Assembly (NCBI RefSeq): GCF_034090345.1
Contig: NZ_JAXDSS010000034.1
Span: 1 to 24,356 of the forward strand
From: Peptoniphilus sp034090345
Lineage (GTDB): Bacteria > Bacillota > Clostridia > Tissierellales > Peptoniphilaceae
Direction of reading: 5' to 3'
Length of the DNA: 24,356 nt
Shown: positions 1 through 8,657 of the stretch, in pieces
Numbering within the stretch: the stretch's first letter is position 1
How the letters are laid out: the number at the start of each line of letters is the position of its first letter
The notes under the pieces: model-generated
What the model was told of the DNA's origin: nothing
Databases searched by the model: none
The model's input: only the letters and a program-made list of their open reading frames with translations
Position numbers and translations under genes: made by a program

Positions 1-1
1 G

Positions 2-790
2 AAATGTATGGTGTCAAGTTTAATGCCAGATGGATATTATCCGTTTCCAATAGAATATATAACAGATAAATATGATATTGAAAAAAGCACATACAAAATA
101 TTAAAAAGTATTAATTTTATAAGAAAAGAAGAATTATTGAATTTATTAAAGAATAATATGAAATTAAGTAAAACAAGTATGGAGAAAATAGACTTTTTAG
201 AAATTAAACATGAATTTATTCAAAAATTTAGAATAGAAAGTCAGACTAGAAATTTACCAGGACTTCCAAATGTATCATATTCTTTAGACATAATAACTTT
301 AGTTTGTAGAGAAAAAGAGCAAGAAGATTTTAGTTTTTTTGTAAAAGTAGAAGAAAATAGTTTACTTAAAGAAGCAATAGGTAAAATGGAAAAAGATATA
401 GCAAGTGGAGAAAATATAACCTATTTAGGGGGTAAAGCGAGTTCAGGATTAAATACATTTAAAGTATATGGCATTAAGAAAATAGATGATAATGCTAGAA
501 TGAGTAAATCTAAAACTTATATAAATCTAGGTATGTTACTACCAGAGTTTAATAAAATAGATACTGAAAATTCATTTATAAATATTCACGTATCAGATAG
601 AAAACCATATGATATAGAGAATAATATAGAGAAAGCAATATGCTTTATAAGACCAGGAAGCATTATTTCCAAAAATAATGAAGCAAAGGATGAATTTGAA
701 TTAGTTAAGAGTATACATAATAAATATAATTTATTGTATAAGAATGCTATTATATTTGGGAATTCTTATCTTGAAGCGATGGAGGTATGA
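2..790 (+). CDS. csm4: Csm4, type III-A CRISPR effector subunit (5' end cut off by window)
   Basis: The reading frame is open to the left edge, so the start codon lies outside the window. An in-frame ATG at 8 is available but is probably internal. About 262 residues are visible against roughly 300 for the family. Near the visible N-terminus the motif DGYYPFP resembles the conserved early part of Csm4. At about 421-470 the sequence reads YLGGKASSGLNTF, the glycine-rich loop (GGKRSSG-like) typical of Csm4 RAMP proteins. Csm4 is known to cap the crRNA 5'-handle end of the Csm complex and to contact Cas10. The next gene looks like csm5 and follows with a 3-bp gap or less, which fits a csm operon order. 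The AT-rich codon use matches the rest of the window. A Cmr-type RAMP is the main alternative. Confidence 0.72.
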   Translation, partial: KCMVSSLMPDGYYPFPIEYITDKYDIEKSTYKILKSINFIRKEELLNLLKNNMKLSKTSMEKIDFLEIKHEFIQKFRIESQTRNLPGLPNVSYSLDIITLVCREKEQEDFSFFVKVEENSLLKEAIGKMEKDIASGENITYLGGKASSGLNTFKVYGIKKIDDNARMSKSKTYINLGMLLPEFNKIDTENSFINIHVSDRKPYDIENNIEKAICFIRPGSIISKNNEAKDEFELVKSIHNKYNLLYKNAIIFGNSYLEAMEV

Positions 791-791
791 T

Positions 792-1586
792 GTGGAGCTT
801 AAACTTAAGACGGTATCACCTGTAATTTTATCGAGTAGAAACCATTCGGCACTTTATAAAGGCATGGATTATAAAAAAACTTGTTCTGACAAATTTAGTA
901 TAATTTATACTTTCTTTAGTTATGAAAATAGAATTGGTAAAATCAATGAAGATTTTAAAAAAGCAAATTCATATTATATTCCGGCATCATCATTGAAGGG
1001 GAGTTTGTTGTTGAAGACAAATGTTGAAAATTCATTTAGAAGAAATATAATTTTTAGTGATGTTTTGATAGATAAAGAACAACTAGTATTAAAAAATTTA
1101 ATGAAATTTCAATATCTTTATGAAAATTCAAAAGATACAAGTAAAGTAAATAAAATTCCAAAATATGATGAATTTTTCCCATCAATAGGAATTGAAATGT
1201 TAAAGTCAGACACTAATATTTCAGTAAATATTATAATTAAAAAAAATGAGTTAAAAAATCAATTAAAAGAAAACTTGGATGAAACTTTTACAGAAACAAA
1301 AGAAAAACTGATGAGATATTATAAAGAAATAGATACAAGAATTGAATATATAAAAAATTTAAAAATAAAGTATGCTGATACAAAAGATGTTGTAGAAAAT
1401 TTAAACAAAATTAAAGATTCTATAAATCATTTGATAGAATCAGATAGAAATTACATTTATCTTGGAGGATATAAAGGTGTACTTGCTTGCTTAAAAGAAA
1501 TTAAAAATAAAAATAATATTAGAAATGGTTTTTATATTGATGATGAAAAAATGTTACCTTATGGACTTGTTGAAGTTGCAGAATAA
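792..1586 (+). CDS. csm5: Csm5-like RAMP protein, last gene of the type III CRISPR-Cas operon
   Basis: The chosen start is the GTG at 792, six bases after GGAGG at 781-785, giving 264 residues beginning VELKLKTVSPV. The longer open frame from 744 would overlap csm4 and place a poor sequence in front. Two RAMP signatures are visible. An N-terminal strand LKTVSPVILSS is followed at about residues 61-72 by YIPASSLKGSLL, close to the family's 'YIPGSSLKGAIR' motif. A C-terminal glycine loop YLGGYKGVL lies at about residues 220-228. Csm5 is known to bind the 3' part of the crRNA and to assist its maturation. The protein is short (family members are usually 340-400 residues). The shortage appears to be in the middle, where a lysine- and glutamate-rich, probably helical stretch (about 150-215) stands. 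A terminator follows, so this is the operon end. Confidence 0.68.
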   Translation: MELKLKTVSPVILSSRNHSALYKGMDYKKTCSDKFSIIYTFFSYENRIGKINEDFKKANSYYIPASSLKGSLLLKTNVENSFRRNIIFSDVLIDKEQLVLKNLMKFQYLYENSKDTSKVNKIPKYDEFFPSIGIEMLKSDTNISVNIIIKKNELKNQLKENLDETFTETKEKLMRYYKEIDTRIEYIKNLKIKYADTKDVVENLNKIKDSINHLIESDRNYIYLGGYKGVLACLKEIKNKNNIRNGFYIDDEKMLPYGLVEVAE

Positions 1587-1654
1587 TTTGGGGATCAAGT
1601 ATATAGATATAGGTTGAAAAATTAAAATTATAATAGCTTAGCTATGTGGTCAAT

Positions 1655-1696
1655 AGAAAATAAACTTTTATTTCGAAATGAAAGTTTATTTTTTTA
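1655..1696 (+). terminator. Rho-independent terminator of the csm operon, nested in a larger inverted repeat
   Basis: AATAAACTTT (1659-1668) is perfectly complementary to AAAGTTTATT (1681-1690). Pairing continues inward to a TCGA loop and outward by several A-T pairs. It runs into a T-rich tract at 1689-1695. An outer pair of arms, TTAGCTAT (1638-1645) and ATAGCTAA (1696-1703), encloses it and is followed by CTTTT. The remaining DNA up to the pyruvate carboxylase gene is AT-rich with several TATAAT-like hexamers (1730-1735, 1747-1752), but no convincing -35 box was found. Confidence 0.8.
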
Positions 1697-1790
1697 TAGC
1701 TAAGGCTTTTAATAAGTAATCAGAAGATATATAATAGTCTTTAAAATATAATAAGAATAGATTAATTAATATAATTATAGGGAGAAGAAA

Positions 1791-4700
1791 ATGGTAATTA
1801 AAAAGTTCAAACGTATACTTGTTGCCAATCGTGGTGAAATTGCAATCCGTGTTTTTAGAGCTTGTAGAGAGTTGGGAATTCGTTCGGTAGCAATATATTC
1901 TAAAGAAGATAGTCTTTCGCTGTTTAGGACTAAAGCGGATGAAGCATATTTAATAGGGAAAAATAAATCTCCAATTGATGCGTACTTAGATATAGATGAA
2001 ATAATAAAACTTGCCCTTAATAAGGGAGTGGATGCTATTCACCCAGGATATGGATTTTTATCTGAAAATCCTGAGTTTGCACAAAAATGTGAAGAAGCGG
2101 GAATTACTTTTATTGGACCTACTCCTGAAATCATGCAAAAGTTGGGGGATAAGATATCTTCTAAGATAGTTGCTCATGAAGCTGGAGTTGATACTATCCC
2201 AGGAGTTGAATCTCCTATAAAATCTGACTCTGAAGCGTTAGAGTTTGCAGAAAAAGCAGGTTATCCTGTGATGATTAAAGCAGCTGCCGGTGGTGGAGGA
2301 AGAGGAATGCGTGTTGTAAACAATGAGGAAGAGCTTTTAAATAATTTCCATGAGGCTAAGAGTGAAGCTAAAAAGGCATTTGGAAACGACTCAATGTTTA
2401 TAGAAAAATATTTAGAAAGACCAAAGCATATAGAAGTTCAAATTTTGGGAGACTTATATGGAAATATAGTTCATCTATATGAAAGAGATTGTTCAATACA
2501 AAGAAGACATCAAAAAGTCATAGAGTATACACCGGCTTTTTCACTGCCTAAAGAGCTTAGAGATAAAATATGCGAAGATGCTCTTAAGATTACTAAGAGT
2601 TTAGGATATAGATCAGCGGGAACTGTAGAATTTTTAGTAGATAAAAATTACAAACATTATTTTATAGAAGTAAATCCAAGAATACAAGTTGAACACACAG
2701 TAACAGAAATGGTTACAGGGATAGATATAATACAGGCTCAAATTTTGATAGCTCAAGGTTATGAACTAGGTAGCCGAGAAATAGATATAAAAGGACAAGA
2801 GTCTATTAAATCGAATGGGTATTCAATTCAATGTCGTGTGACAACTGAAGACCCCTTAAATAATTTTGCTCCAGACACTGGGCAGATAACTTTATATAGG
2901 TCAAGTTCAGGATTTGGAGTAAGGCTTGATGGGGGGAATGGATTCCAAGGTGCAGTGATAAGTCCGTATTACGACTCTTTATTGGTAAAAGTAATTACTC
3001 ATGGAAGAAGTTGGAATGATACTGTAAATAAAGCAGTACGTTCAATAAGAGAACTTAAAGTTGGTGGAGTAAAAACAAATATTGGATTTTTATTAAATGT
3101 ATTGAATACAGAAGAATTTAGAGATGGAAGTTGTGATACAGGATTTATTTCAGATCATCCGGAGTTGTTTGATATTAAACCGAAGTCTGACTCAGAACTA
3201 CATCTAATGAATTACATTGGAAATATTGTAGTTAATGATAAAAATACATTTGACGTGCCAGTTGTTCCTAAATTTGAAAGAAAAAATTTAGAAGGTACAA
3301 AGCAACTACTTGAGCAACTTGGAGCTAAAGGTTTATCTGATTGGGTTTTAAAACAGGATAGATTACTTCTAACAGATACTACAATGAGAGATGCACATCA
3401 ATCTCTTATGGCAACCAAGATGAGAACAAAAGATATGTTGAAGATTGCTGAAGCCACAAATTATAACATGAAAGAATTATTTAGTGTTGAAATGTGGGGC
3501 GGAGCAACTTTTGATGTGGCGTACAGATTTTTACACGAAGACCCATGGAAGAGATTGGAACTTTTACGTGGGAAAATGCCTAATTTATTGATGCAAATGT
3601 TAATTCGCGGAAATAATACAGTAGGATATAAAAACTATCCTGACAATGTAGTTAAGAAATTTATCAGAGAGTCTGCTGAGACAGGAGTGGATGTGTTCCG
3701 TATCTTCGATTCACTTAACTGGCTGGACGGCATGAGACTTGCTATAGATGAAACTCTTGCAACTGGCAAGCTTGCCGAAGGAACTATGTGTTACACAGGG
3801 GATATTTTAGATGAAACTCGTGACAAATATTCTTTAAAGTACTATGTTGATTTGGCAAAAGAAATTGAAAAAACTGGATGTCACATACTTGGAATAAAAG
3901 ATATGAGCGGTCTTTTAAAACCTTATGCAGCTAAAAAACTTATAAAGGCCTTAAAAGATGAAATTTCTATACCAATTCATCTGCATACCCATGACACAAC
4001 AGGAAATGGAGTGGCTACAATACTAATGGCTGCTGAAACAGGAGTTGATATAGTAGATACGGCAATTGATTCAATGAGTGGACTAACTTCTCAACCGGCC
4101 CTGAATTCTGTTGTAGCGGCTCTTGAAAATACGAACAGAAACACAGGCATAAGTTTGGACAGAGTAAATGAAATATCAAATTATTGGTCAGCTGTAAGAC
4201 CGGTTTATTCAAACTTTGAATCTGAACTAAAGAGTGGCACTACTGAAATCTATAAATATGAAATTCCTGGTGGACAATATTCAAACTTAAAACCACAAGT
4301 TGAAAGTTTTGGGTTGGGACATAAATTTAATGAAGTTAAAGAAATGTATAGAGAAGTGAACCAAATGGTTGGAGATATTATAAAAGTTACTCCATCATCA
4401 AAAATGGTTGGAGATATGTCAATTTTTATGGTTCAAAACAATCTAACCCCGGAAAATATTTATGAAAAAGGAGCAAATTTAGATTATCCGGATTCAGTAG
4501 TCACTTATTTCAAGGGAATGATGGGCCAACCTTATGGAGGATTTCCTGAGAAACTACAAAAGATAGTTTTAAAAGATGAAGAGGCAATTACTGTAAGACC
4601 AGGTCTGTTATTAGAAGACGAAGATTACGAAAAAGATAGGGAAGAGTTAAAGAAGATATTTAGAAGAGAACCAACTGAAAAAGATTTAATATCCTACTCT

Positions 4701-5222
4701 CTATATCCTAAAGTTTTTAAGGAGTATGCAAAACATTTTGATGAGTATAAACAACTTTGGAGAATGGGGTCAGATGTATTTTTCCATGGACTAATGGAAG
4801 GTGAGACTGCAGAAATATCTGTTGATGAAGGTAAGAATTTAATAGTAACTCTTGTTGAAATTGGAAAAATAAAAGAAGATGGAAGGTGTAGCTTAACATT
4901 CGAAATAAATGGATTACGTCGCTCTATAGAAATAGAAGATAAGACGAAAAGATCAAATACAAGTGTGAAATCTGAAGAGATTAGAATGGCAGCTGATGAA
5001 GATAATTCTGAAGTTGGTTCATCAATTCCCGGGACAATAGTTAAAATCCTAGTAAGAGAAGATGAAACAGTAAGAGAATCTCAACCGTTAATGGTTGTGG
5101 AAGCTATGAAGATGGAAACCAATATAAATGCAACTAAAAGCGGAAAAATAGGCAAGATTTTAGTGAAAGAAGGCGAAAGTGTAATAAGCGGACAATTAAT
5201 AGCACTAATCGAAGAAAAATAA
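1791..5222 (+). CDS. pyc: Pyruvate carboxylase
   Basis: It carboxylates pyruvate to oxaloacetate with ATP, bicarbonate and biotin, in the cytoplasm, to refill C4 intermediates. The 1143 residues match the single-chain enzyme (B. subtilis PycA is about 1148). The biotin carboxylase domain occupies about 1-455, with the ATP-grasp glycine loop GGGGRGMRVV near 167, the ERDCSIQRRHQK motif, and EVNPRIQVEHTVTE. The carboxyltransferase domain spans about 525-800, with TDTTMRDAHQS near 529 and the metal-binding HTHDTTGNG near 731. The C-terminal biotinyl domain carries EAMKMETN, with the biotinylated Lys at about 1107. The ATG has GGAG six bases upstream (1781-1784). It stands alone between two terminators, with no visible link to the sugar-acid genes, although pyruvate is the end product of that pathway. 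Confidence 0.97.
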   Translation: MVIKKFKRILVANRGEIAIRVFRACRELGIRSVAIYSKEDSLSLFRTKADEAYLIGKNKSPIDAYLDIDEIIKLALNKGVDAIHPGYGFLSENPEFAQKCEEAGITFIGPTPEIMQKLGDKISSKIVAHEAGVDTIPGVESPIKSDSEALEFAEKAGYPVMIKAAAGGGGRGMRVVNNEEELLNNFHEAKSEAKKAFGNDSMFIEKYLERPKHIEVQILGDLYGNIVHLYERDCSIQRRHQKVIEYTPAFSLPKELRDKICEDALKITKSLGYRSAGTVEFLVDKNYKHYFIEVNPRIQVEHTVTEMVTGIDIIQAQILIAQGYELGSREIDIKGQESIKSNGYSIQCRVTTEDPLNNFAPDTGQITLYRSSSGFGVRLDGGNGFQGAVISPYYDSLLVKVITHGRSWNDTVNKAVRSIRELKVGGVKTNIGFLLNVLNTEEFRDGSCDTGFISDHPELFDIKPKSDSELHLMNYIGNIVVNDKNTFDVPVVPKFERKNLEGTKQLLEQLGAKGLSDWVLKQDRLLLTDTTMRDAHQSLMATKMRTKDMLKIAEATNYNMKELFSVEMWGGATFDVAYRFLHEDPWKRLELLRGKMPNLLMQMLIRGNNTVGYKNYPDNVVKKFIRESAETGVDVFRIFDSLNWLDGMRLAIDETLATGKLAEGTMCYTGDILDETRDKYSLKYYVDLAKEIEKTGCHILGIKDMSGLLKPYAAKKLIKALKDEISIPIHLHTHDTTGNGVATILMAAETGVDIVDTAIDSMSGLTSQPALNSVVAALENTNRNTGISLDRVNEISNYWSAVRPVYSNFESELKSGTTEIYKYEIPGGQYSNLKPQVESFGLGHKFNEVKEMYREVNQMVGDIIKVTPSSKMVGDMSIFMVQNNLTPENIYEKGANLDYPDSVVTYFKGMMGQPYGGFPEKLQKIVLKDEEAITVRPGLLLEDEDYEKDREELKKIFRREPTEKDLISYSLYPKVFKEYAKHFDEYKQLWRMGSDVFFHGLMEGETAEISVDEGKNLIVTLVEIGKIKEDGRCSLTFEINGLRRSIEIEDKTKRSNTSVKSEEIRMAADEDNSEVGSSIPGTIVKILVREDETVRESQPLMVVEAMKMETNINATKSGKIGKILVKEGESVISGQLIALIEEK

Positions 5223-5237
5223 ATAGAGAGAAAATAG

Positions 5238-5285
5238 AGGCAGTGTGTAGGAATTTTTTCTATGACACTGCCTTTAGTGTTTTTA
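5238..5285 (+). terminator. Terminator of pyruvate carboxylase gene
   Basis: AGGCAGTGT (5238-5246) pairs perfectly with ACACTGCCT (5265-5273). A short inner TAG/CTA pairing is present, and TTTAGTGTTTTT follows. It lies just after the stop codon at 5222. Confidence 0.85.
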
Positions 5286-5330
5286 AATTATGTGGTTTAA
5301 AAAATTTACAATTAAAATAATAATAGAAAG

Positions 5331-5359
5331 TTGACAGTAAAAACATTTTCATTTAAACT
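5331..5359 (+). promoter_or_regulatory. Promoter of operon A, twin of the kdgA promoter
   Basis: TTGACA at 5331-5336 is followed by a 17-bp spacer and TAAACT at 5354-5359, a good sigma-A-type promoter. Bases 5330-5362 are identical to 13954-13986 in front of kdgA, including the whole spacer, which is far beyond what two independent promoters would share. It directs transcription toward the Gfo/Idh gene, leaving a leader of about 175 bases. Confidence 0.8.
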
Positions 5360-5363
5360 ATAA

Positions 5364-5404
5364 GTAGTTTCACGAAACAATATTAAGTTTTGTATAGTGA
5401 AACT
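5364..5404 (+). promoter_or_regulatory. Putative IclR/KdgR-type operator just downstream of the -10 box
   Basis: Two GTTT-type elements begin exactly 20 bp apart. GTTTCACGAAAC (5367-5378) is itself nearly palindromic, and GTTTTGTATAGTGAAAC (5387-5403) has GTTT and GAAAC arms. The same arrangement, at the same distance from the -10 box, lies before kdgA. GTTTCA/TGAAAC arms are reminiscent of known KdgR operators of the IclR family. The assignment to the IclR gene in this window is inferred from its position and from the shared site. Confidence 0.62.
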
Positions 5405-5541
5405 TAAAGTATATTTAATATAAAATTTATTTAAAAACCTAGTAGATATAAATAAAGATTATAAATATAATGGTAAGTTTATTATAACAGTTACCAAAAG
5501 TATGAAATCGATATCAAAGGAATATTGTGAAAGGGATGCTT
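5405..5541 (+). other. Untranslated leader of operon A with an inverted repeat
   Basis: This AT-rich leader holds TGGTAA (5471-5476) and its complement TTACCA (5491-5496), with a further GTT/AAC pairing inside. This makes a modest hairpin without a T-run. I see no riboswitch consensus and no small ORF with a convincing ribosome binding site. The hairpin could protect the mRNA or be a second protein site. Confidence 0.35.
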
Positions 5542-6534
5542 ATGGATAAAAATATTAATTGGGGAATGATAGGCTGTGGTCAAGTAACGGAAGTAAAAAG
5601 TGGACCAGGACTATACAAAGCTGAACACTCAAGATTATATGGAGTTTATGATGTAGACATAATGAAAGCTCAATCTTATGCTAGTAGACATAATATAGAG
5701 TTTGTATTTAATAGCATAGATGAGTTGCTAGATAGTGATGCAATAGATATTGTCTATATAGCTACACCTCCAAAATTTCATAAAGAATGTGCTATAAAGG
5801 CATTAAATAAAGGCAAACATGTGTATGTAGAAAAGCCTATTTCTTTATCTCATGAAGAGACGATGGAAATATGTAAATTGGCCAATGAGAAAAATTTGAA
5901 ACTATATGTAGCTTTTTATAGAAGAGGTCAAGAAAAGTATAAACAGATTAAAGAGTTAATAGAGTCTGGAGAGATAGGTAAACTTAGAATGATAAAAGTT
6001 ACTCAACAACAACCTATAGAAGAAGTTGAAAAAAATAAAGAAACTTTACCTTGGAGGCTTAACAAAGAAATATCGGGAGGTGGTAAATTCATTGATATGG
6101 CTTTACATATACTTGATATTATTCAGTATATTGTAGGTGATATATCTGAAATGGATGGAATAGTTGATAATATAGGAAAATATTATGAAGTAGATGATAT
6201 AGTATTAGCAAATTTCAAATGTAATTCCAAATTATATGGGCAGGTGTATGGCTCAGGTTCATGGTGTTATGTGGCAGATAAAGATGTGGACTTAGTTGAA
6301 TTGATAGGTGATGAAGGAAGAATTGAATTTGCTGGATTGCCTGGGAATAATTTTACAGTTGAAAAAAACGGAGATAGAAAATGTTATGAATTTGATGTTC
6401 CAGAAAATGTAGCGATGCCATATGAACAAGAAGTGGTTTATGAGTTATTAGGAATGGCTAAAAGTTCTGCTAATTTGGAGCAAGCAATAAATTTAGATAA
6501 ATTTGTTAGTAAAATGTATAACAAGGAGAAATAA
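5542..6534 (+). CDS. Gfo/Idh/MocA family NAD(P)-dependent oxidoreductase, substrate unknown
   Basis: This is a cytoplasmic oxidoreductase expected to oxidise or reduce a hydroxyl/keto group on a sugar or sugar acid with NAD(P). The chosen start, ATG 5542, follows AAAGGG (5529-5534) and gives 330 residues beginning MDKNINWGMIGCG. GTG 5527 and ATG 5536 are in frame and also possible. The Rossmann motif GMIGCG is at residues 8-13, the family EKP motif has its Lys at about 98, and a D-xxx-H pair (Asp185, His189) lies in the catalytic helix, as in functional members. It is the first gene of operon A, and the YiaK-like gene begins on the base after its stop codon. The context suggests a partner reaction to YiaK, possibly 3-keto-L-gulonate to L-gulonate. 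That is inference; family membership is secure but the substrate is not. Confidence 0.88.
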   Translation: MDKNINWGMIGCGQVTEVKSGPGLYKAEHSRLYGVYDVDIMKAQSYASRHNIEFVFNSIDELLDSDAIDIVYIATPPKFHKECAIKALNKGKHVYVEKPISLSHEETMEICKLANEKNLKLYVAFYRRGQEKYKQIKELIESGEIGKLRMIKVTQQQPIEEVEKNKETLPWRLNKEISGGGKFIDMALHILDIIQYIVGDISEMDGIVDNIGKYYEVDDIVLANFKCNSKLYGQVYGSGSWCYVADKDVDLVELIGDEGRIEFAGLPGNNFTVEKNGDRKCYEFDVPENVAMPYEQEVVYELLGMAKSSANLEQAINLDKFVSKMYNKEK

Positions 6535-7554
6535 ATGGAAAATAGAGTTGATTATCATGAAATGGTAGATGTTTTTGTTTCAATACTAGAGAAAAAAGGA
6601 TTTAGTAAAGAAACAGCACAAATAAGTGGAGAATTATTTGCGCAAAATAGTTTAGATGGAGTATACACACATGGAGTAAATAGATTTCCAAGGGTGATAG
6701 ACTATATTGAAAAAGGTTATATTGATCCCAATGCAATGCCTAAAATAAAGAATAAAATAGGAAGTTTAGAACAATGGGATGGTAGCTTAGCTATGGGAAA
6801 TAGCAATGCTAAGTTAGCTATGGATAGAGCTATAGATATATCTGAAGAAAATGGAGTAGGCATAGTTGCAATGTCTAATACTAATCACTGGATGAGAGGG
6901 GGAGCATACGGTTGGCAAGCTGCAGATAGAGGTAAAATTGGTATATGTTGGACAAATACTATGCCTAATATGCCTGCGTGGGGAACAATAGGTAACAATA
7001 TTGGTAATAACCCTTTTATACTATCAGTTCCACGAGAAAATGGAAAACACATAGTAATAGATTGTGCAATGGCTCAATTTTCATATGGAAAACTAGAAGA
7101 ATATAGATTAAACGACAAAGAATTGCCGATATATGGAGGGTATAATAGTGATTTAGAGTTGACTAAAAACCCTGGGGAAATAGAAGAATCCAAATTAGTT
7201 TTACCTATAGGCTTTTGGAAAGGGTCAGGATTATCAATAGTTTTAGATTTAATAGCAGCTATATTGTCAAATGGAAATTCGGTAACAGATATAGGTGAAA
7301 AATGTGAAGATGAATATGGACTCAGTCAAATATTTATAGCTATTGACCCTAACAAGGTGATAGGAAATGAAGGAAAAGAGAGAATTATAGATAATGTATT
7401 GAAGTCTATAAATGACAGTGAGCAGTTTAATAAGGGAGTTAAAGCTTTTTATCCTGGAGAACTAGAGTATTCTATTAGACAAGAGAATTTAAAAAATGGG
7501 ATACCTGTAGTGCCTGAAATATGGAGTAGGATAAAAGAAGAGTTAAACAAATAG
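6535..7554 (+). CDS. yiaK: 2,3-diketo-L-gulonate reductase (YiaK/DlgD type, malate/L-lactate dehydrogenase family)
   Basis: The E. coli homologue reduces 2,3-diketo-L-gulonate to 3-keto-L-gulonate with NADH. The resemblance runs along the whole length: GVYTHGVNRFPR (residues 43-53, with the probable catalytic His46), IEQWD-like LEQWDG, NHWMRGGAYGWQAA (117-130), GICWTN, MAQFSYGKLE, LPIGFWKGSGLSIVLD and DEYGLSQIFIAI. The length of 339 matches E. coli YiaK (about 332). AAGGAGA lies before the ATG, and the start immediately follows the upstream stop, so the two genes are translationally linked. A TRAP transporter follows, as in the E. coli yia cluster (yiaKLMNO). YiaL and the lyxose-kinase/decarboxylase genes of E. 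coli are absent. Another 2-oxo acid substrate in the same family cannot be excluded. Confidence 0.88.
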   Translation: MENRVDYHEMVDVFVSILEKKGFSKETAQISGELFAQNSLDGVYTHGVNRFPRVIDYIEKGYIDPNAMPKIKNKIGSLEQWDGSLAMGNSNAKLAMDRAIDISEENGVGIVAMSNTNHWMRGGAYGWQAADRGKIGICWTNTMPNMPAWGTIGNNIGNNPFILSVPRENGKHIVIDCAMAQFSYGKLEEYRLNDKELPIYGGYNSDLELTKNPGEIEESKLVLPIGFWKGSGLSIVLDLIAAILSNGNSVTDIGEKCEDEYGLSQIFIAIDPNKVIGNEGKERIIDNVLKSINDSEQFNKGVKAFYPGELEYSIRQENLKNGIPVVPEIWSRIKEELNK

Positions 7555-7562
7555 GAGGAATT

Positions 7563-8597
7563 ATGAAAAAAATACTTAATTTAGCAATATTATTAGTTGT
7601 AGGAATTTTGTTAGTTGGATGTAATAATGCAAAAACAGAAAATAAACCTCAAGAGGAAAAAACAGCAAGTGCACAAGAAGTGAAAAAGTTAAGATTAGCA
7701 CATAATCAAACTTCTCTAGACAATCCATACCAATTTGGATTACAAAAGTTTGCAGAAACATTAAAGGAAGTTTCTGGTGGAAAGATGGAAGCAGAAGTTT
7801 TTGCTGGAACTTTGGGAACAAATGAAAATGAATTAGCTATGAAATTATCAACTGATTCAGTTGATGTAGTAGTAGCGTCACCGGGATTTATGTCATCAAC
7901 AGGTGTAAAAGAATTTGATTTATTATCATTATTATACTTATTTGATAGTTTTGAAGATTGGGAATCAAAAATAGATGGAGAATTTGGTAACAAGATGAAG
8001 GATATTATAACTGAAAAAACTAATAACGAATTTAAGGTTATAGGATATTACTCATCAGGAGTTAGAAATTATTATGGTAAAAAACCAATAACAGTACCAG
8101 AAGATGTAAAAGGATTAAATATAAGATTACAACAATCTCCAGTACAACAAGAGTTTTGGAAAAATGCAGGAGCAAATCCTATAAATGTTGGTTGGGCGGA
8201 ACTTTATCAAGCTTTAAATACAGGTACAGCTGATGCGGCAGAAAATGATATGACAAATATGAGTCAACAAGAACACCATAAGACTAAAAATGGTAAATAT
8301 ACATCAACAACAGAACATGACTATACAACAAGGTTACTATTGATGAATGGAAAAAACTATGACAATTTTACAGAGGAAGAAAAAGAATGGATAAATAAAG
8401 CTGCTGAAGCATCAGTACTTGAAGAAAGAACAAAAACATATGAAATGTTAGATTTATCTAAAGCAAAAATACTAGAAGATGGTGGAGAAATTAACGAAGT
8501 AGATAAAGAAAAATTTAAAGCTATAGCAGTGCCTATACAAGATAAATTTATTGAAGACAATAATTTACAAGAGTTAATAGAACTAATAAGAAAATAA
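7563..8597 (+). CDS. TRAP transporter substrate-binding lipoprotein (DctP/YiaO type)
   Basis: This is the extracytoplasmic receptor of a sodium-driven TRAP importer for an organic or sugar acid. The first 20 residues form a lipoprotein signal peptide ending in the lipobox LVGC, with Cys20 as the lipidated residue anchoring it to the outer face of the membrane. A charged linker (about 21-42) follows. The DctP domain carries GLNIRLQQSPVQQEFWKNAGANP, whose Arg188 is the usual carboxylate-binding arginine, and GWAELYQALNTGTADAAEN. The strong site TAGGAGGA precedes the ATG. By position it corresponds to E. coli YiaO, the 2,3-diketo-L-gulonate binding protein. It differs clearly from the second binding protein at 15771, so the two probably bind different compounds. 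Confidence 0.93.
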   Translation: MKKILNLAILLVVGILLVGCNNAKTENKPQEEKTASAQEVKKLRLAHNQTSLDNPYQFGLQKFAETLKEVSGGKMEAEVFAGTLGTNENELAMKLSTDSVDVVVASPGFMSSTGVKEFDLLSLLYLFDSFEDWESKIDGEFGNKMKDIITEKTNNEFKVIGYYSSGVRNYYGKKPITVPEDVKGLNIRLQQSPVQQEFWKNAGANPINVGWAELYQALNTGTADAAENDMTNMSQQEHHKTKNGKYTSTTEHDYTTRLLLMNGKNYDNFTEEEKEWINKAAEASVLEERTKTYEMLDLSKAKILEDGGEINEVDKEKFKAIAVPIQDKFIEDNNLQELIELIRK

Positions 8598-8604
8598 AAT
8601 TATG

Positions 8605-8640
8605 AATTTAAGTATGGATAAATACATCCATACTTAAATT
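8605..8640 (+). promoter_or_regulatory. Stem-loop between binding-protein and membrane-subunit genes of operon A
   Basis: AATTTAAGTATGGAT (8605-8619) and ATCCATACTTAAATT (8626-8640) form a perfect 15-bp stem with a 6-base loop. No T-run follows, so full termination is not expected. It more likely protects the 3' end of the upstream message, giving more binding protein than membrane subunits. A stem-loop stands at the same place in operon B. Confidence 0.6.
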
Positions 8641-8657
8641 TAAATGAAAGGAAAATT

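Noticed and set aside
1587..1790. Possible CRISPR repeats downstream of the csm genes
   Set aside because: There are no regularly spaced repeats here, only terminator arms.
5405..5541. Possible riboswitch in the operon A leader
   Set aside because: Only a small hairpin (5471-5496) is present; no conserved riboswitch core and no terminator/antiterminator pair were recognised.
7706..7993. Antisense open frame in the operon A binding-protein gene
   Set aside because: It is a complementary-strand artefact of the lipoprotein gene, with no supporting signals.
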